NCBI RefSeq assembly: GCF_023611505.1
Contig: NZ_CP097843.1
Span: 744,001 to 808,000, forward strand
Direction of reading: 5' to 3'
DNA length: 64,000 nucleotides
Source of the DNA: Streptococcus oralis
GTDB lineage: Bacteria > Bacillota > Bacilli > Lactobacillales > Streptococcaceae
The notes beneath the pieces were generated by a model. The model searched no databases. It was given only the letters and a program-made list of their open reading frames with translations, and was not told where the DNA came from. Both the position numbers and the translations under genes were made by a program. Shown piece after piece: positions 47,707 to 57,587 of this stretch; position 1 is the first letter of the stretch; each line of letters begins with the position of its first letter.

Positions 47707-47711
47707 ACCGA
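47604..47711 (+). repeat. 54-bp tandem repeat, two copies
   Basis: Copies at 47604-47657 and 47658-47711 differ at about seven positions. Each can form two small hairpins: CTTGG / CCAAG and GGTG / CACC. The repeat lies between a promoter and an intrinsic terminator. No spacer-like variable part is present. Confidence 0.92.
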
Positions 47712-47720
47712 CTGACTAGG

Positions 47721-47752
47721 TGGCTTACAGGTTCTGTAAGTCATCTTTTTTT
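47721..47752 (+). terminator. Terminator of the short repeat transcript
   Basis: TGGCTTACAG (47721-47730) pairs with CTGTAAGTCA (47734-47743), one G-T pair, loop GTT, followed by TCTTTTTTT. Confidence 0.88.
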
Positions 47753-47856
47753 CTTGGATAATATGAATGGGAAAAACTTGAATAAAATTCGTTAATGACA
47801 TCTATTTTTAAGGAAAATGTAAAATTCTATTACTAATAATATTTTAGTAAAATATG

Positions 47857-47885
47857 TTGATAGATTACATAGAAAGTGTTATACT
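47857..47885 (+). promoter_or_regulatory. Promoter of the bacteriocin-type export/immunity pair
   Basis: TTGATA (47857-47862), 17 bases, TATACT (47880-47885) with TG at 47877-47878. About 150 bases of untranslated sequence separate it from the ATG at 48042. I see no convincing small gene there. Confidence 0.8.
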
Positions 47886-48041
47886 TAAGTTATAAGAAAC
47901 CGTTTTCAAAATGAAGAAGGATTAAATTTGTTGTCTTGGTGCTCAGGGTGTAATGGATTAAACTAGGAAAATAATTCTAAGAATTTATAAAACATAAAAT
48001 CTTTGTTCTATAGGGTTATTCTCTTATACAAGGAGTCTACA

Positions 48042-50063
48042 ATGAAGAAACTATTCATATTACTATCAACTTTTTTTCTCAGCTTTTTCTTTGTTTGGAT
48101 TATTGTCTTACGTGCGCCACAATATTTATATGCAAGCTATGATTCCGTCTCCTTACTTCGTGTCAAAAAGGATACTCAGGAACCAACGCGTGAGGTATTT
48201 GAACAGGAATTAGAGAATTTTGCAAACTCAGAACAGAGTTTGATTGCCAGACGGATAGTAGAGCCGAGTAAGGATGGAAGCACCAACTTCACCTATGCGA
48301 CCTATGGTCAGGGAAGCTTGCCAAAAGAGTTTCAAGTGGCCAGCCAAGAAAGCCGAGAACGGAGCGATCCTCTCAATAGCTACCTTCTCTTATCTGGTTC
48401 ATTGACCAAGGAAAAATTAGCTGCAAAATTAGATGATTTAGGTTATAAAGCGATTGCAGACCGCAAAACTCCTCCGTATCTTTTAGCTTTTTGGATTGCT
48501 TTAAATCCGTTGTTGTTGATTAGTTTAGCTATATTTGGATTAGCTTTCTTTGCTATGGTGATTATCACTCGGATTAAGGAGATGCGGGCTGCAGGGCTTC
48601 AGCTCTTTTCAGGACAGACCCTCTTGTCCATTATAGGAAGCGCCTTATACGATGACGTCAAGTGGCTTTGCTTAGCTGGGGGGGGATCCCTTATAGTGGG
48701 AGGTGCTGTACTCCTCGGCCAAGGGCTCTTTTATTCCGTTCTTTTAGCAACCTTTAGTATCGGAGTGGGGCTTTATCTTCTCTTTTTATTGGGAATTTCG
48801 CTCGTACTGAGCCTGCTCTACTTGATGAGCTTGAGCTACAAGGCTTTGGTTCCTGTGTTAAAAGGACGTTTGCCCCTCAAACGTTTGATGACCTTGACCT
48901 TGCTATGTCAGTTGGTTGCTGTCTTTACAGTAGGTTATGCAGTCAAGACTGGCTTGACTTCTTACCAGCGTTTACAGGAACTCCAGCTATCCAAGCAAGC
49001 TTGGGAAGATCGAGCAGATTATTACCAAATTTCCTTTGGGATCGGTGATAGAGGAAAAAATGCGGAAAATCAGAGCAAGTGGTATGCCTTTGCCAAGGAA
49101 GCAATCGAAGAAGAACAAGCCCTTTATGTAAAGGATAATCTGTTCCATTTTGCCAATCCACAAGGAAAAAATGAACAGGGAGAGACATTGGATACCTATA
49201 GTCCGGATGCTAATACGCTCTATGTTAGTCCCAGTTATTTGGAGAAGGAAAAGGTCGTGGTAGATGCTGAGACCAAACAGAAGTTAGCCCATCTCCAAAA
49301 AGGTGAGTTTATTCTCTTGCTCCCAGAACATTTGCGCTCTCGAGAAGCAGAACTAAAAAAAATCTTTGAAGAAAGATTGAGTTATTATGGAAAATCTGGT
49401 GAGGAGGCAAGTGCTCCTTTGGATTATGAGATGAAAGCGCACGTTAGTTATCTTTCAATGGGAGAAAAGCGGTTTGTTTATAATAACGGTGAGAATCCCG
49501 TATCCACTCAGTATTTGACTGATCCGATTTTAGTGGTATTCACGCCGACTTCTACAGGTGATAGTTTTACATCCTTATCTAGCTGGTCTATCAATGCTGG
49601 TAAGAATATTTTTGTCAAAGGATATGAAGATGGGATTAAACTCTTGAAAAATGCAGAAATTTATGATCAAGTCTCCTATCTCAAGGAGGGACGAAGTGTT
49701 TACCTCGCACGTTACTATGAGGTTCAAACAGAAACTCTAACCCTTATTTTAGGAGCTATTATTGGAATCGCGAGTTCTTTGCTTCTCTTTTATTCTGTGA
49801 ATCTTCTTTATTTTGAACAATTCCGTCGTGAGATTTTGATTAAACGAATTTCTGGTTTGCGATTTTTTGAAACACACGCTCAGTATATGATTAGTCAATT
49901 TGCTAGTTTTGTATTCGGTGCGAGTCTCTTTATTTGGCGTAGTCGGGATTTGATGATTGGATTGGTAACTTTATTAATCTTCCTCGTTATTGCTATACTG
50001 ACTCTCTACCGTCAAGCACAGAAAGAATCTCGTGTTTCTATGACCATTATGAAAGGAAAATAG
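48042..50063 (+). CDS. Bacteriocin-associated integral membrane protein (lactococcin-972 type)
   Basis: 673 residues from ATG 48042 (RBS AAGGAGTCTACA). An N-terminal membrane anchor and a large extracytoplasmic part alternate with about seven membrane segments ('PLLLISLAIFGLAFFAMVII', 'LLSIIGSALYDDVKWLCLAG' and others). The last third holds the terminal FtsX-like helices. This layout is that of the permease/immunity partner of lactococcin-972-type ABC systems. The ATPase gene follows after 1 base. Confidence 0.82.
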   Translation: MKKLFILLSTFFLSFFFVWIIVLRAPQYLYASYDSVSLLRVKKDTQEPTREVFEQELENFANSEQSLIARRIVEPSKDGSTNFTYATYGQGSLPKEFQVASQESRERSDPLNSYLLLSGSLTKEKLAAKLDDLGYKAIADRKTPPYLLAFWIALNPLLLISLAIFGLAFFAMVIITRIKEMRAAGLQLFSGQTLLSIIGSALYDDVKWLCLAGGGSLIVGGAVLLGQGLFYSVLLATFSIGVGLYLLFLLGISLVLSLLYLMSLSYKALVPVLKGRLPLKRLMTLTLLCQLVAVFTVGYAVKTGLTSYQRLQELQLSKQAWEDRADYYQISFGIGDRGKNAENQSKWYAFAKEAIEEEQALYVKDNLFHFANPQGKNEQGETLDTYSPDANTLYVSPSYLEKEKVVVDAETKQKLAHLQKGEFILLLPEHLRSREAELKKIFEERLSYYGKSGEEASAPLDYEMKAHVSYLSMGEKRFVYNNGENPVSTQYLTDPILVVFTPTSTGDSFTSLSSWSINAGKNIFVKGYEDGIKLLKNAEIYDQVSYLKEGRSVYLARYYEVQTETLTLILGAIIGIASSLLLFYSVNLLYFEQFRREILIKRISGLRFFETHAQYMISQFASFVFGASLFIWRSRDLMIGLVTLLIFLVIAILTLYRQAQKESRVSMTIMKGK

Positions 50064-50064
50064 G

Positions 50065-50706
50065 ATGATTGAACTAAAGAATATATCTAAAAAATTTGGA
50101 AGCCGTCAGCTATTTTCAGATATTAATCTTCATTTTGAAGGTGGGAAAATTTATGCCTTAATCGGTACAAGTGGCTGTGGTAAGACAACACTCTTGAATA
50201 TGATTGGACGATTAGAGCCATATGACAAAGGGCAAATCATCTATGATGGCACCTCTCTTAAAGACATTAAGCCCTCTGTTTTCTTTAGAGATTACTTGGG
50301 ATATTTATTTCAAGATTTTGGCTTAATTGAAAGCCAAACCGTCAAAGAGAATCTCAATCTGGGTTTAGTTGGTAAAAAGTTGAAAGAAAAAGAGAAACTC
50401 TCTTTGATGAAACAAGCTCTAAACCGTGTAAACCTCTCTTATTTGGATTTAAAGCAACCTATATTTGAGTTATCAGGAGGAGAAGCACAACGTGTTGCAC
50501 TAGCGAAGATAATTTTAAAGGATCCGCCTTTGATTCTTGCAGATGAACCAACCGCTTCGCTAGACCCCAAAAACTCTGAGGAATTACTCTCTATCCTAGA
50601 ATCTTTAAAAAATCCGAATCGAACGATTATTATTGCGACCCACAATCCTCTTATTTGGGAGCAAGTGGACCAAGTCATTCGAGTTACCGATTTATCACAT
50701 AGATGA
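50065..50706 (+). CDS. ABC transporter ATPase of the bacteriocin-type pair
   Basis: 213 residues, MacB/LolD-like. Walker A is 'GTSGCGKTT' (about 35-43), then 'YLFQDFGLIESQTV' with the Q-loop, signature 'LSGGEAQRVAL', and Walker B 'PLILADEPTASLD'. With the upstream membrane protein it forms a putative bacteriocin export or self-immunity transporter. The usual small bacteriocin gene is missing. Confidence 0.92.
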   Translation: MIELKNISKKFGSRQLFSDINLHFEGGKIYALIGTSGCGKTTLLNMIGRLEPYDKGQIIYDGTSLKDIKPSVFFRDYLGYLFQDFGLIESQTVKENLNLGLVGKKLKEKEKLSLMKQALNRVNLSYLDLKQPIFELSGGEAQRVALAKIILKDPPLILADEPTASLDPKNSEELLSILESLKNPNRTIIIATHNPLIWEQVDQVIRVTDLSHR

Positions 50707-50798
50707 TATGGCAAGATTCAGCAATAAGAAAGTTTTTGATTATATACAGCATAAATTTCGAAAATCTGGAGTACTTGTTTATAATCACAATATTATTT

Positions 50799-50830
50799 GA
50801 GAACGCAGTTTTGGCTCGTTCTCTTTTTTT
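50799..50830 (+). terminator. Terminator closing the cargo island
   Basis: GAGAACG (50799-50805) pairs with CGTTCTC (50817-50823), followed by seven T. Confidence 0.88.
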
Positions 50831-50904
50831 GTTGTGATACTTCTTTCAAGGAATATTTGGTAGGATTGGAGTGAAAAAAGATTAACTAGGAAAGAAGGAA
50901 GTAT

Positions 50905-51315
50905 ATGGAAGACATTTATCAACGTGATTCGGATCAAGATGGACTAACTGATGCTCAAGAATTGGCGCTAGGAACCAATCCTCTTAGCGCGGATTCTGAT
51001 GGTGATGGACGTTCAGATTTAGTGGAAATAGAAGAAGGAACCAATCCCTTAGAAAAGGATTTACAAGACATAGACCAAACAAGTATCACTGAACCGTCTT
51101 CAGTATTTATGGAAATGAAACAAAAGATTTCAGATATGATGGAGAGTCACTACAAGGAATTTATACAGGCTCTTATTAGTATTGAAACAGGGATTGAAAA
51201 CCAACAAGACCTTGAAGACTTATATACTTACTACATGAGAACAGATGCCGTTTCTCTTTTGTCTAGTGATTTAGAAACCAGTCCTCAAGAGGTTGAAATG
51301 GAGATAGAGTTGTAG
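50905..51315 (+). CDS. Thrombospondin type 3-repeat (Ca-binding-like) protein
   Basis: 136 acidic residues. The N-terminal part has two loops of the calcium-binding DxDxDG type: 'DSDQDGLTDAQELALGTNP' (residues 8-26) and 'DSDGDGRSDLVEIEEGTNP' (residues 30-48). The rest is helical. There is no signal peptide or wall anchor, so it should stay in the cytoplasm, although such loops usually occur on secreted proteins. It stands just before the methylase/helicase gene. RBS is AGAAGGAAGTAT. Function unknown. Confidence 0.82.
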   Translation: MEDIYQRDSDQDGLTDAQELALGTNPLSADSDGDGRSDLVEIEEGTNPLEKDLQDIDQTSITEPSSVFMEMKQKISDMMESHYKEFIQALISIETGIENQQDLEDLYTYYMRTDAVSLLSSDLETSPQEVEMEIEL

Positions 51316-51362
51316 GGGAATCATGTGATTCTCCTATTTTCGTATAGATGAAAGGAGCGAGT

Positions 51363-54300
51363 ATGGAAGTAATGCAATTATTGGCTATGTTTCGTGGAAC
51401 AATTCCAAAAGATAGGGAGAAAATGGACCTATTTCTTCGTTATCAAGCGCAACATTTTGATGAGAAATGGCAGGATTTGGTAGAGAGTTTTTTGACTGAA
51501 GAGGGCAAGATAGAAGAGATACCTCATGTCTATTCGTTTCATCAAGACATTGTTTCTTTTCTAGAGGCCAGTTCTGAAGATAATGACCAAGATCTAGAAA
51601 GTTACACAAGAAATTTTGGACAAGCAGGTCTAAGTAAATTATCTCAATTAAGCAATTGGGAGAAAAACTTGGTTCTAGAAGTCGCAACCTATAACCTTTC
51701 CACTCGATTTCACATTCAATCTGAAAAAGAAGAACTAGAACAACTAAGTGAGCTTGTATTTCATCAGAATCAGGATGTCAATTTAGTCAATGTCTATCGG
51801 GTTGCGAATAATCTATCTGACCGCATTAGTAGAGATATAGAGGAGTTTCTTCTAATGGTTGATTCCAAAGAACTAAAAAAAGAGGTTCTTGAGATTCATT
51901 TTGAAGAAAAAGAGGGAGATGTTCTAGCCTATTTGGGTTCGGAATTGATGGCTATTTTAGATACCGTTACGGATCTTGTCCATCATGAAGAAAACTACCA
52001 ACAACTCCCACTGACACAAAAGCTGAAGATTATTACTCATTTTGATGAAGTAAAGGCTATAAGAGAAAAGTCTAAGCAAGTAGAGGAAGCAGTCTTACCT
52101 TTTGATAATATTGAGCAGGTAGAAGAAAATGTGGAAGTTCATTCCCTATCTAAAGTAGATAAAATTGTAGAAGAAGCTTTGAGGGAATATCCGATTGGTT
52201 CACAATTAAGTTATAAAGGACAAGTATTTCAGTTGGTTTCGATTGAAAATGCACAGTTAAATGACTTAGTTCGCCTAGAGCTATTCAATGATTCCAACCA
52301 GTTATTTGAAGAAAATCCTATCTTATACTTGAACAGTTTAGAAGAGATTGAACAAGTATTGTCTCTCGTAGAACTTGAAAAAGAAGATTCAGAGATTGAG
52401 ATTGATTCATCAAGTGAAAATCAGGAAATAGATTTGTTTTCCTACCTGGAAGAGGAAAATGAAAAGGAAAAGGATAAGGAAACAGAAACGCTTATTGTAG
52501 GCATAGAAGAGACGGATGTCCCTGTTCAAGATTTTGTTTTTCCAGATGATTTAGAGGACTTTTATCCTAAGACAAATCGAGAAAAGATTGAAACGAATAT
52601 CGCAGCTATTGAACTTGTCAAAAGATTAGAAAAAGAGGGACGACAAGCGAATCCAGAAGAACAAGAGCTACTAGCCAAGTATGTCGGTTGGGGTGGTCTT
52701 GCCAATGAATTTTTTGATGAACTCAATCCAAAGTATGAAGCAGAACGTTTAACTCTTAAGAGTTTAGTAAGTAAATCAGAATACTCCACCATGAAACAAA
52801 GTTCTCTTACAGCCTATTATACAGACCCAATGATTATTCGCCAGATTTGGCAAAAATTACTGGATGATGGTTTTGAGGGAGGAAGGATATTAGATCCTTC
52901 TATGGGGACTGGGAACTTCTTTGCGGCGATGCCTAGAAGCATACGAGAGAAATCAGAACTCTATGGGGTTGAATTAGACAGTGTGACAGGCACAATCGCA
53001 AAACAACTCCACCCCAATACCCATATTGAAGTGCGAGGATTTGAAGAAGTTCCCTATCAAAATAATAGTTTTGATTTAGTCTTAACGAATGTTCCTTTTG
53101 GAAATTTTCGCATTGCCGATAAAAACTATGATAAACCTTATATGATTCATGATTACTTTGTCAAACACTCACTTGATTTAGTAAGAGACGGAGGACAAGT
53201 GTCGATTATCTCATCTATCGGGACAATGGATAAGCGGACAGATAATGTCTTACAAGAGATTAAAACCAACACTCATTTTTTAGGGGGAGTTCGTTTGCCG
53301 GATACGGCTTTTAAAAGCATTGCAGGTACCCGAGTGACCACAGACCTCCTCTTCTTTCAAAAGGATCAAGCAAAGAATCTTAATGAAGAGGAACTTGTTT
53401 TTAGTGGTTCTATTCCCTTTGAGGAGGATAAGCGTGTCTGGATCAATCCTTATTTTGATGGGAAATACAACACACAAGTTTTGGGTGAATATGAGGTACG
53501 TAATTTTAATGGAGGAACCCTCAATGTTAAGGGGGAATCAGAAACATTAGCTACTGACATAATGAAAGCATTAGAGAATGTGGAAGCACCTAAACAAATT
53601 GACAATTCTTTGAAAGCACCTGTTTTTATCCAAAAAGAAGTAGATAATTCTATCCCAAGTCGTATACGTGAGGACTTAGCGCTCTATTCTTTTGGATATG
53701 AGGGAAATCAAATTTATTACCGAGATACGCATGGCATTCGGAAAAGTTCAAAAGTAGACGAAATTAGTTATTATGTAGATGAGAAGGGAGATTTTAAAGC
53801 TTGGGACAGTTCTTTGTCTGAACATAAAATAGACCGATTCGTGCAACTTCATTTGACAGATGAGGAAGCACTAGATGTATACAAGACAGAAGAAGCGAGT
53901 AAAAGAGGGAAATATAAGGGACTGTTCAAAAAAACTGTCTTTTATGAAAGTCCCTTATCGGATAAGGATATTAGTCGTATTAAGGGTATGGTTGATTTGA
54001 GAGAGACCTATCAATCCTTAATTGAAATTCAACGTCATCAAGATTATAGTCGGACAGATTTTCAGGTATTACTTAGTAAACTCAATCGTGACTATGACCG
54101 CTTTGTAAGTCAATTTGGATACTTGAATGCCTCCGTTAACCGGAACTTATTTGATAATGACGATAAGTATTCTTTACTAGCAAGTTTAGAAGATGAATAC
54201 ATTGACTCTAAAGATCAGAAAGTAAAATATAAAAAATCTTTAGCCTTTGAGAAAGCATTGGTTAGGCCGGAGAGAGTGATTGCAAGAGTTTCAACGGCTT

Positions 54301-57300
54301 TAGATGCCTTAAACTCCAGTTTATCGGATGGTAGAGGGGTTGATTTAGGCTATATGGTATCAATTTATCCTGAACATAGCCAAGCTGCTATTTTGGATGA
54401 GTTAGGAGACCAGGTTTTAATGGATCCAGAAAGCTATTTAAGAGGAGAAAGAAAATATCTTTCTAAGAACCAGTTTTTATCAGGAGACATTCTCAACAAG
54501 ATAGAAGTAGTTCAACTATTAGTGGAGGAAAACAATCAAGAATGTGATTGGAACCATGCTTTAGATTTGTTAGAATCAGTTCGCCCTCCAAGGATTCATC
54601 TGGCAGATATTGAGTTTAAAATAGGGTCACGTTGGATTCCTCAATCCGTTTATGGTAAATTTGCTTTTGAATGTTTTACCAATCGTGAATTTGAATTGTC
54701 TTCGCCAGATGTTGAACAAGTCATTGAAGTGAATCCTGTCGATGGCCAGGTTCATTTAAGGACATCATTTGCTTATCGCTATCCAAGTGCCAAAGATAGT
54801 AGTCTTGGAGTCAGTGGGTCACGTTATGATACAGGAAGAAAGATTTTTGAGAATTTACTTAATTCGAACCAACCGACGATTACAATGACTGTTACGGAAG
54901 GAGAAAAGAAAAAGACTATCACAGATTTGGAAAAAACCTCTGTTCTAAGAGCAAAAGAGCAGCATTTACAAGAGCTCTTTCAAGACTTTGTCTCACGGTA
55001 TCCAGAAGTCCAACAAGTCATTGAGGAAAGCTATAATCGTCTTTATAATCGAACGGTTAGTCGAGAGTATGACGGTAGCCATCTAGTCATTGATGGCTTG
55101 GCACAAAACATCAGTCTTCGTCCTCACCAAGAGAATGCTATTCAAAGAATCGTAGAAGAAAAAAGAGCCTTATTAGCTCATGAGGTAGGTTCAGGAAAGA
55201 CCTTGACCATGCTTGGTGCTGGTTTTAAATTAAAGGAGTTGGGAATGGTTCATAAGCCCTTGTATGTGGTGCCCTCTAGTTTGTCTGCTCAATTTGGCCA
55301 AGAAATCATGAAATTTTTCCCTACTAAAAAGGTCTTTGTGACCACTAAGAAAGATTTTGTGAAGGCGAGAAGAAAACAATTTGTGTCACGTATTATTACA
55401 GGAGATTACGATGCTATTGTCATTGGGGATTCTCAATTTGAAAAAATCCCTGTCAGTAAGGAAAGACAGATGAACTATATAGAGGATAAACTCAATGAAC
55501 TACGAGAGATTAAAACACATTCTGAAAATAAGTATACCGTTAAAGAAGCAGAGCAATCAATAAGTGGTCTAGAGAAACAATTGGAAGAACTCCAACGCTT
55601 TAATCGTGATAGTTTTATTGATTTTGAGAACCTAGGGATTGATTTTCTTTTTGTGGATGAAGCACATCACTTTAAAAATATTCGTCCAATTACTGGACTT
55701 GGAAATGTAGCAGGTATTACCAATACAACCTCTAAGAAGAACGTGGATATGGAAATGAAGGTTCGACAGATTCAGGAAGAGCATGATTTTAAAAACATTG
55801 TCTTTGCGACAGGAACACCTGTTTCCAATTCTATTAGTGAGTTATATACTATGATGAACTATATTCAACCAGATATCTTAAAACGCTATCAAGTTGATTA
55901 TTTTGACTCTTGGGTAGGTGCTTTTGGAGAAATTCAAAACTCTATGGAATTAGCTCCTACAGGGGATAAGTACCAACCTAAGAAACGATTTAAAAAGTTT
56001 GTCAATCTACCTGAGTTGATGAAAATCTATAAAGAAACAGCCGACATTCAAACACAAGATATGTTGGATTTACCTGTTCCAGAAGCTCATATTATCCCTA
56101 TTGAGAGTGAGTTAACTGAAAACCAGAAACTCTATTTAGAAGAATTGGTTATGAGGTCAGATGCGGTCAAATGTGGAACAGTTGATCCGAGCAAGGATAA
56201 CATGTTAAAGATTACGGGTGAGGCACGAAAACTAGCAATTGATATGCGTTTATTGGACTCTAGTTATAGTCTAGCAGACAATCATAAACTGCTTCAGGTA
56301 GTGGATAATGTTGAGAGAATTTATCGTGAAGGAATGGAAAATAAGGCTACTCAGATGATTTTTTCAGATATTGGCACACCTAAGAAAAAGGATAATGGCT
56401 TTGATGTCTATTCTGAGATTAAGGCTTTATTAGTTGATAGAGGAATCCCTAGTAAGGAAATTGCCTTTGTACATGATGCCAATAGTGATGAAAAGAAGAA
56501 TAGTTTGTCTCGAAAGGTCAATGCAGGAGAGGTGCGGATTCTCCTTGCCTCAACTGAAAAAGGAGGAACAGGTTTAAATGTTCAGAGCAAGATGAAAGCA
56601 GTTCATCACCTGGATGTACCGTGGAGACCAAGTGATATTCAGCAACGCAATGGACGTATTATCCGACAGGGAAATGAAAACAAGGAAGTGGATATTTACC
56701 ACTACATTACAAAAGGTTCATTTGATAATTATCTATGGGCAACTCAGGAGAACAAACTCCGTTATATTAAGCAGATTATGACTTCTAAGGAGCCGATTCG
56801 TGCTGCAGAAGACATTGATGAGCAGACCATGACAGCTTCTGATTTTAAGGCACTAGCAACAGGTAATCCTTATCTCAAATATAAGATGGAACTAGAGAAT
56901 GATCTAACCCTATTAGAAAATCAAAGACGCGCCTTTCAACGCAGCAAGGATCACTATCGTCATACAATATCTTACTGTGAAGAAAATGTACCCATTCTAG
57001 AGAAACGATTAAGCAAGTATGAAGGCGATATTCAACAGTCTGAAATATCGAAAGACCAGGCATTTTCTATGACGGTAGGTAAGCAAGCTTTTGATCAACG
57101 AGCTGAAGCAGGGGAATCCCTACACCGTCTTATCCGTCATAATCAAGCTGACAGCAAAGAATTCCGTACCCTAGCAAGTTATCGAGGATTTGACATTAAA
57201 ATGCTTAGTCTTCCAACAAACCAACCTCTTCCTGAAACCTTCTCTGTTAAGATTGTAGGAGAAAACCAGTATTCTGTCAGTTTAGATTTGTATTCTTCTT

Positions 57301-57587
57301 TGGGAACGATTCAAAGGCTCCAATATACGATTGATCACATTAAGGAGGATCAAGTGAAAACTCAGAACTTATTGGATGAATTAAAGGATAAATGGACTAC
57401 TGCTAAGGTAGAAATTGAGAAAAATTTTCCAAAGGAAGAGGATTATCAAACTAAAAAGGCCGAATACGATGTACTCGCGCCATTGATTGAAACAGAAACG
57501 GATTTAGATATTATTGATCAGGCCTTACGACAATTCCACGAAAAAGGAAAAGAAAAGCAAGAACAACTTTCTTTTGAATTAGATTAA
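51363..57587 (+). CDS. Giant N6-adenine methylase / SNF2 helicase protein
   Basis: 2074 residues from ATG 51363, preceded by AAAGGAGCGAGT; the ATG at 51348 is rejected for lack of an RBS. An N-terminal region of about 400 residues is acidic. The methylase-like domain shows 'LDPSMGTGNF' (from about 510) and 'TNVPFG' (N576), a variant of the NPPF/Y motif. The SNF2 helicase has Walker A 'HEVGSGKT' (G1276-K1279), 'FVDEAHHFKN' (D1432), 'ATGTPVSNSISELYTM' and the late 'QRNGRIIRQGNENK'. Such proteins are a hallmark of Tn5252/ICESa2603 elements and may protect or remodel incoming DNA. The role is unproved. Confidence 0.9.
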   Translation: MEVMQLLAMFRGTIPKDREKMDLFLRYQAQHFDEKWQDLVESFLTEEGKIEEIPHVYSFHQDIVSFLEASSEDNDQDLESYTRNFGQAGLSKLSQLSNWEKNLVLEVATYNLSTRFHIQSEKEELEQLSELVFHQNQDVNLVNVYRVANNLSDRISRDIEEFLLMVDSKELKKEVLEIHFEEKEGDVLAYLGSELMAILDTVTDLVHHEENYQQLPLTQKLKIITHFDEVKAIREKSKQVEEAVLPFDNIEQVEENVEVHSLSKVDKIVEEALREYPIGSQLSYKGQVFQLVSIENAQLNDLVRLELFNDSNQLFEENPILYLNSLEEIEQVLSLVELEKEDSEIEIDSSSENQEIDLFSYLEEENEKEKDKETETLIVGIEETDVPVQDFVFPDDLEDFYPKTNREKIETNIAAIELVKRLEKEGRQANPEEQELLAKYVGWGGLANEFFDELNPKYEAERLTLKSLVSKSEYSTMKQSSLTAYYTDPMIIRQIWQKLLDDGFEGGRILDPSMGTGNFFAAMPRSIREKSELYGVELDSVTGTIAKQLHPNTHIEVRGFEEVPYQNNSFDLVLTNVPFGNFRIADKNYDKPYMIHDYFVKHSLDLVRDGGQVSIISSIGTMDKRTDNVLQEIKTNTHFLGGVRLPDTAFKSIAGTRVTTDLLFFQKDQAKNLNEEELVFSGSIPFEEDKRVWINPYFDGKYNTQVLGEYEVRNFNGGTLNVKGESETLATDIMKALENVEAPKQIDNSLKAPVFIQKEVDNSIPSRIREDLALYSFGYEGNQIYYRDTHGIRKSSKVDEISYYVDEKGDFKAWDSSLSEHKIDRFVQLHLTDEEALDVYKTEEASKRGKYKGLFKKTVFYESPLSDKDISRIKGMVDLRETYQSLIEIQRHQDYSRTDFQVLLSKLNRDYDRFVSQFGYLNASVNRNLFDNDDKYSLLASLEDEYIDSKDQKVKYKKSLAFEKALVRPERVIARVSTALDALNSSLSDGRGVDLGYMVSIYPEHSQAAILDELGDQVLMDPESYLRGERKYLSKNQFLSGDILNKIEVVQLLVEENNQECDWNHALDLLESVRPPRIHLADIEFKIGSRWIPQSVYGKFAFECFTNREFELSSPDVEQVIEVNPVDGQVHLRTSFAYRYPSAKDSSLGVSGSRYDTGRKIFENLLNSNQPTITMTVTEGEKKKTITDLEKTSVLRAKEQHLQELFQDFVSRYPEVQQVIEESYNRLYNRTVSREYDGSHLVIDGLAQNISLRPHQENAIQRIVEEKRALLAHEVGSGKTLTMLGAGFKLKELGMVHKPLYVVPSSLSAQFGQEIMKFFPTKKVFVTTKKDFVKARRKQFVSRIITGDYDAIVIGDSQFEKIPVSKERQMNYIEDKLNELREIKTHSENKYTVKEAEQSISGLEKQLEELQRFNRDSFIDFENLGIDFLFVDEAHHFKNIRPITGLGNVAGITNTTSKKNVDMEMKVRQIQEEHDFKNIVFATGTPVSNSISELYTMMNYIQPDILKRYQVDYFDSWVGAFGEIQNSMELAPTGDKYQPKKRFKKFVNLPELMKIYKETADIQTQDMLDLPVPEAHIIPIESELTENQKLYLEELVMRSDAVKCGTVDPSKDNMLKITGEARKLAIDMRLLDSSYSLADNHKLLQVVDNVERIYREGMENKATQMIFSDIGTPKKKDNGFDVYSEIKALLVDRGIPSKEIAFVHDANSDEKKNSLSRKVNAGEVRILLASTEKGGTGLNVQSKMKAVHHLDVPWRPSDIQQRNGRIIRQGNENKEVDIYHYITKGSFDNYLWATQENKLRYIKQIMTSKEPIRAAEDIDEQTMTASDFKALATGNPYLKYKMELENDLTLLENQRRAFQRSKDHYRHTISYCEENVPILEKRLSKYEGDIQQSEISKDQAFSMTVGKQAFDQRAEAGESLHRLIRHNQADSKEFRTLASYRGFDIKMLSLPTNQPLPETFSVKIVGENQYSVSLDLYSSLGTIQRLQYTIDHIKEDQVKTQNLLDELKDKWTTAKVEIEKNFPKEEDYQTKKAEYDVLAPLIETETDLDIIDQALRQFHEKGKEKQEQLSFELD

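Noticed and set aside
47604..47711. CRISPR array
   Set aside because: Only two units, the whole 54-bp unit is conserved and no variable spacers or cas genes are present.
47481..47801. Minus-strand 106-residue frame over the tandem repeats
   Set aside because: It spans the predicted plus-strand terminator and the GNAT operator and lacks an RBS; the repeat opens all frames.
47886..48041. Hidden lactococcin-972-like gene in the leader before the transporter pair
   Set aside because: Only a four-codon frame (ATGAAGAAGGATTAA) and no signal-peptide-like sequence were found.
50708..50800. 30-residue frame after the bacteriocin-type ATPase
   Set aside because: No RBS and its stop lies in the terminator; at most a remnant of a third gene.
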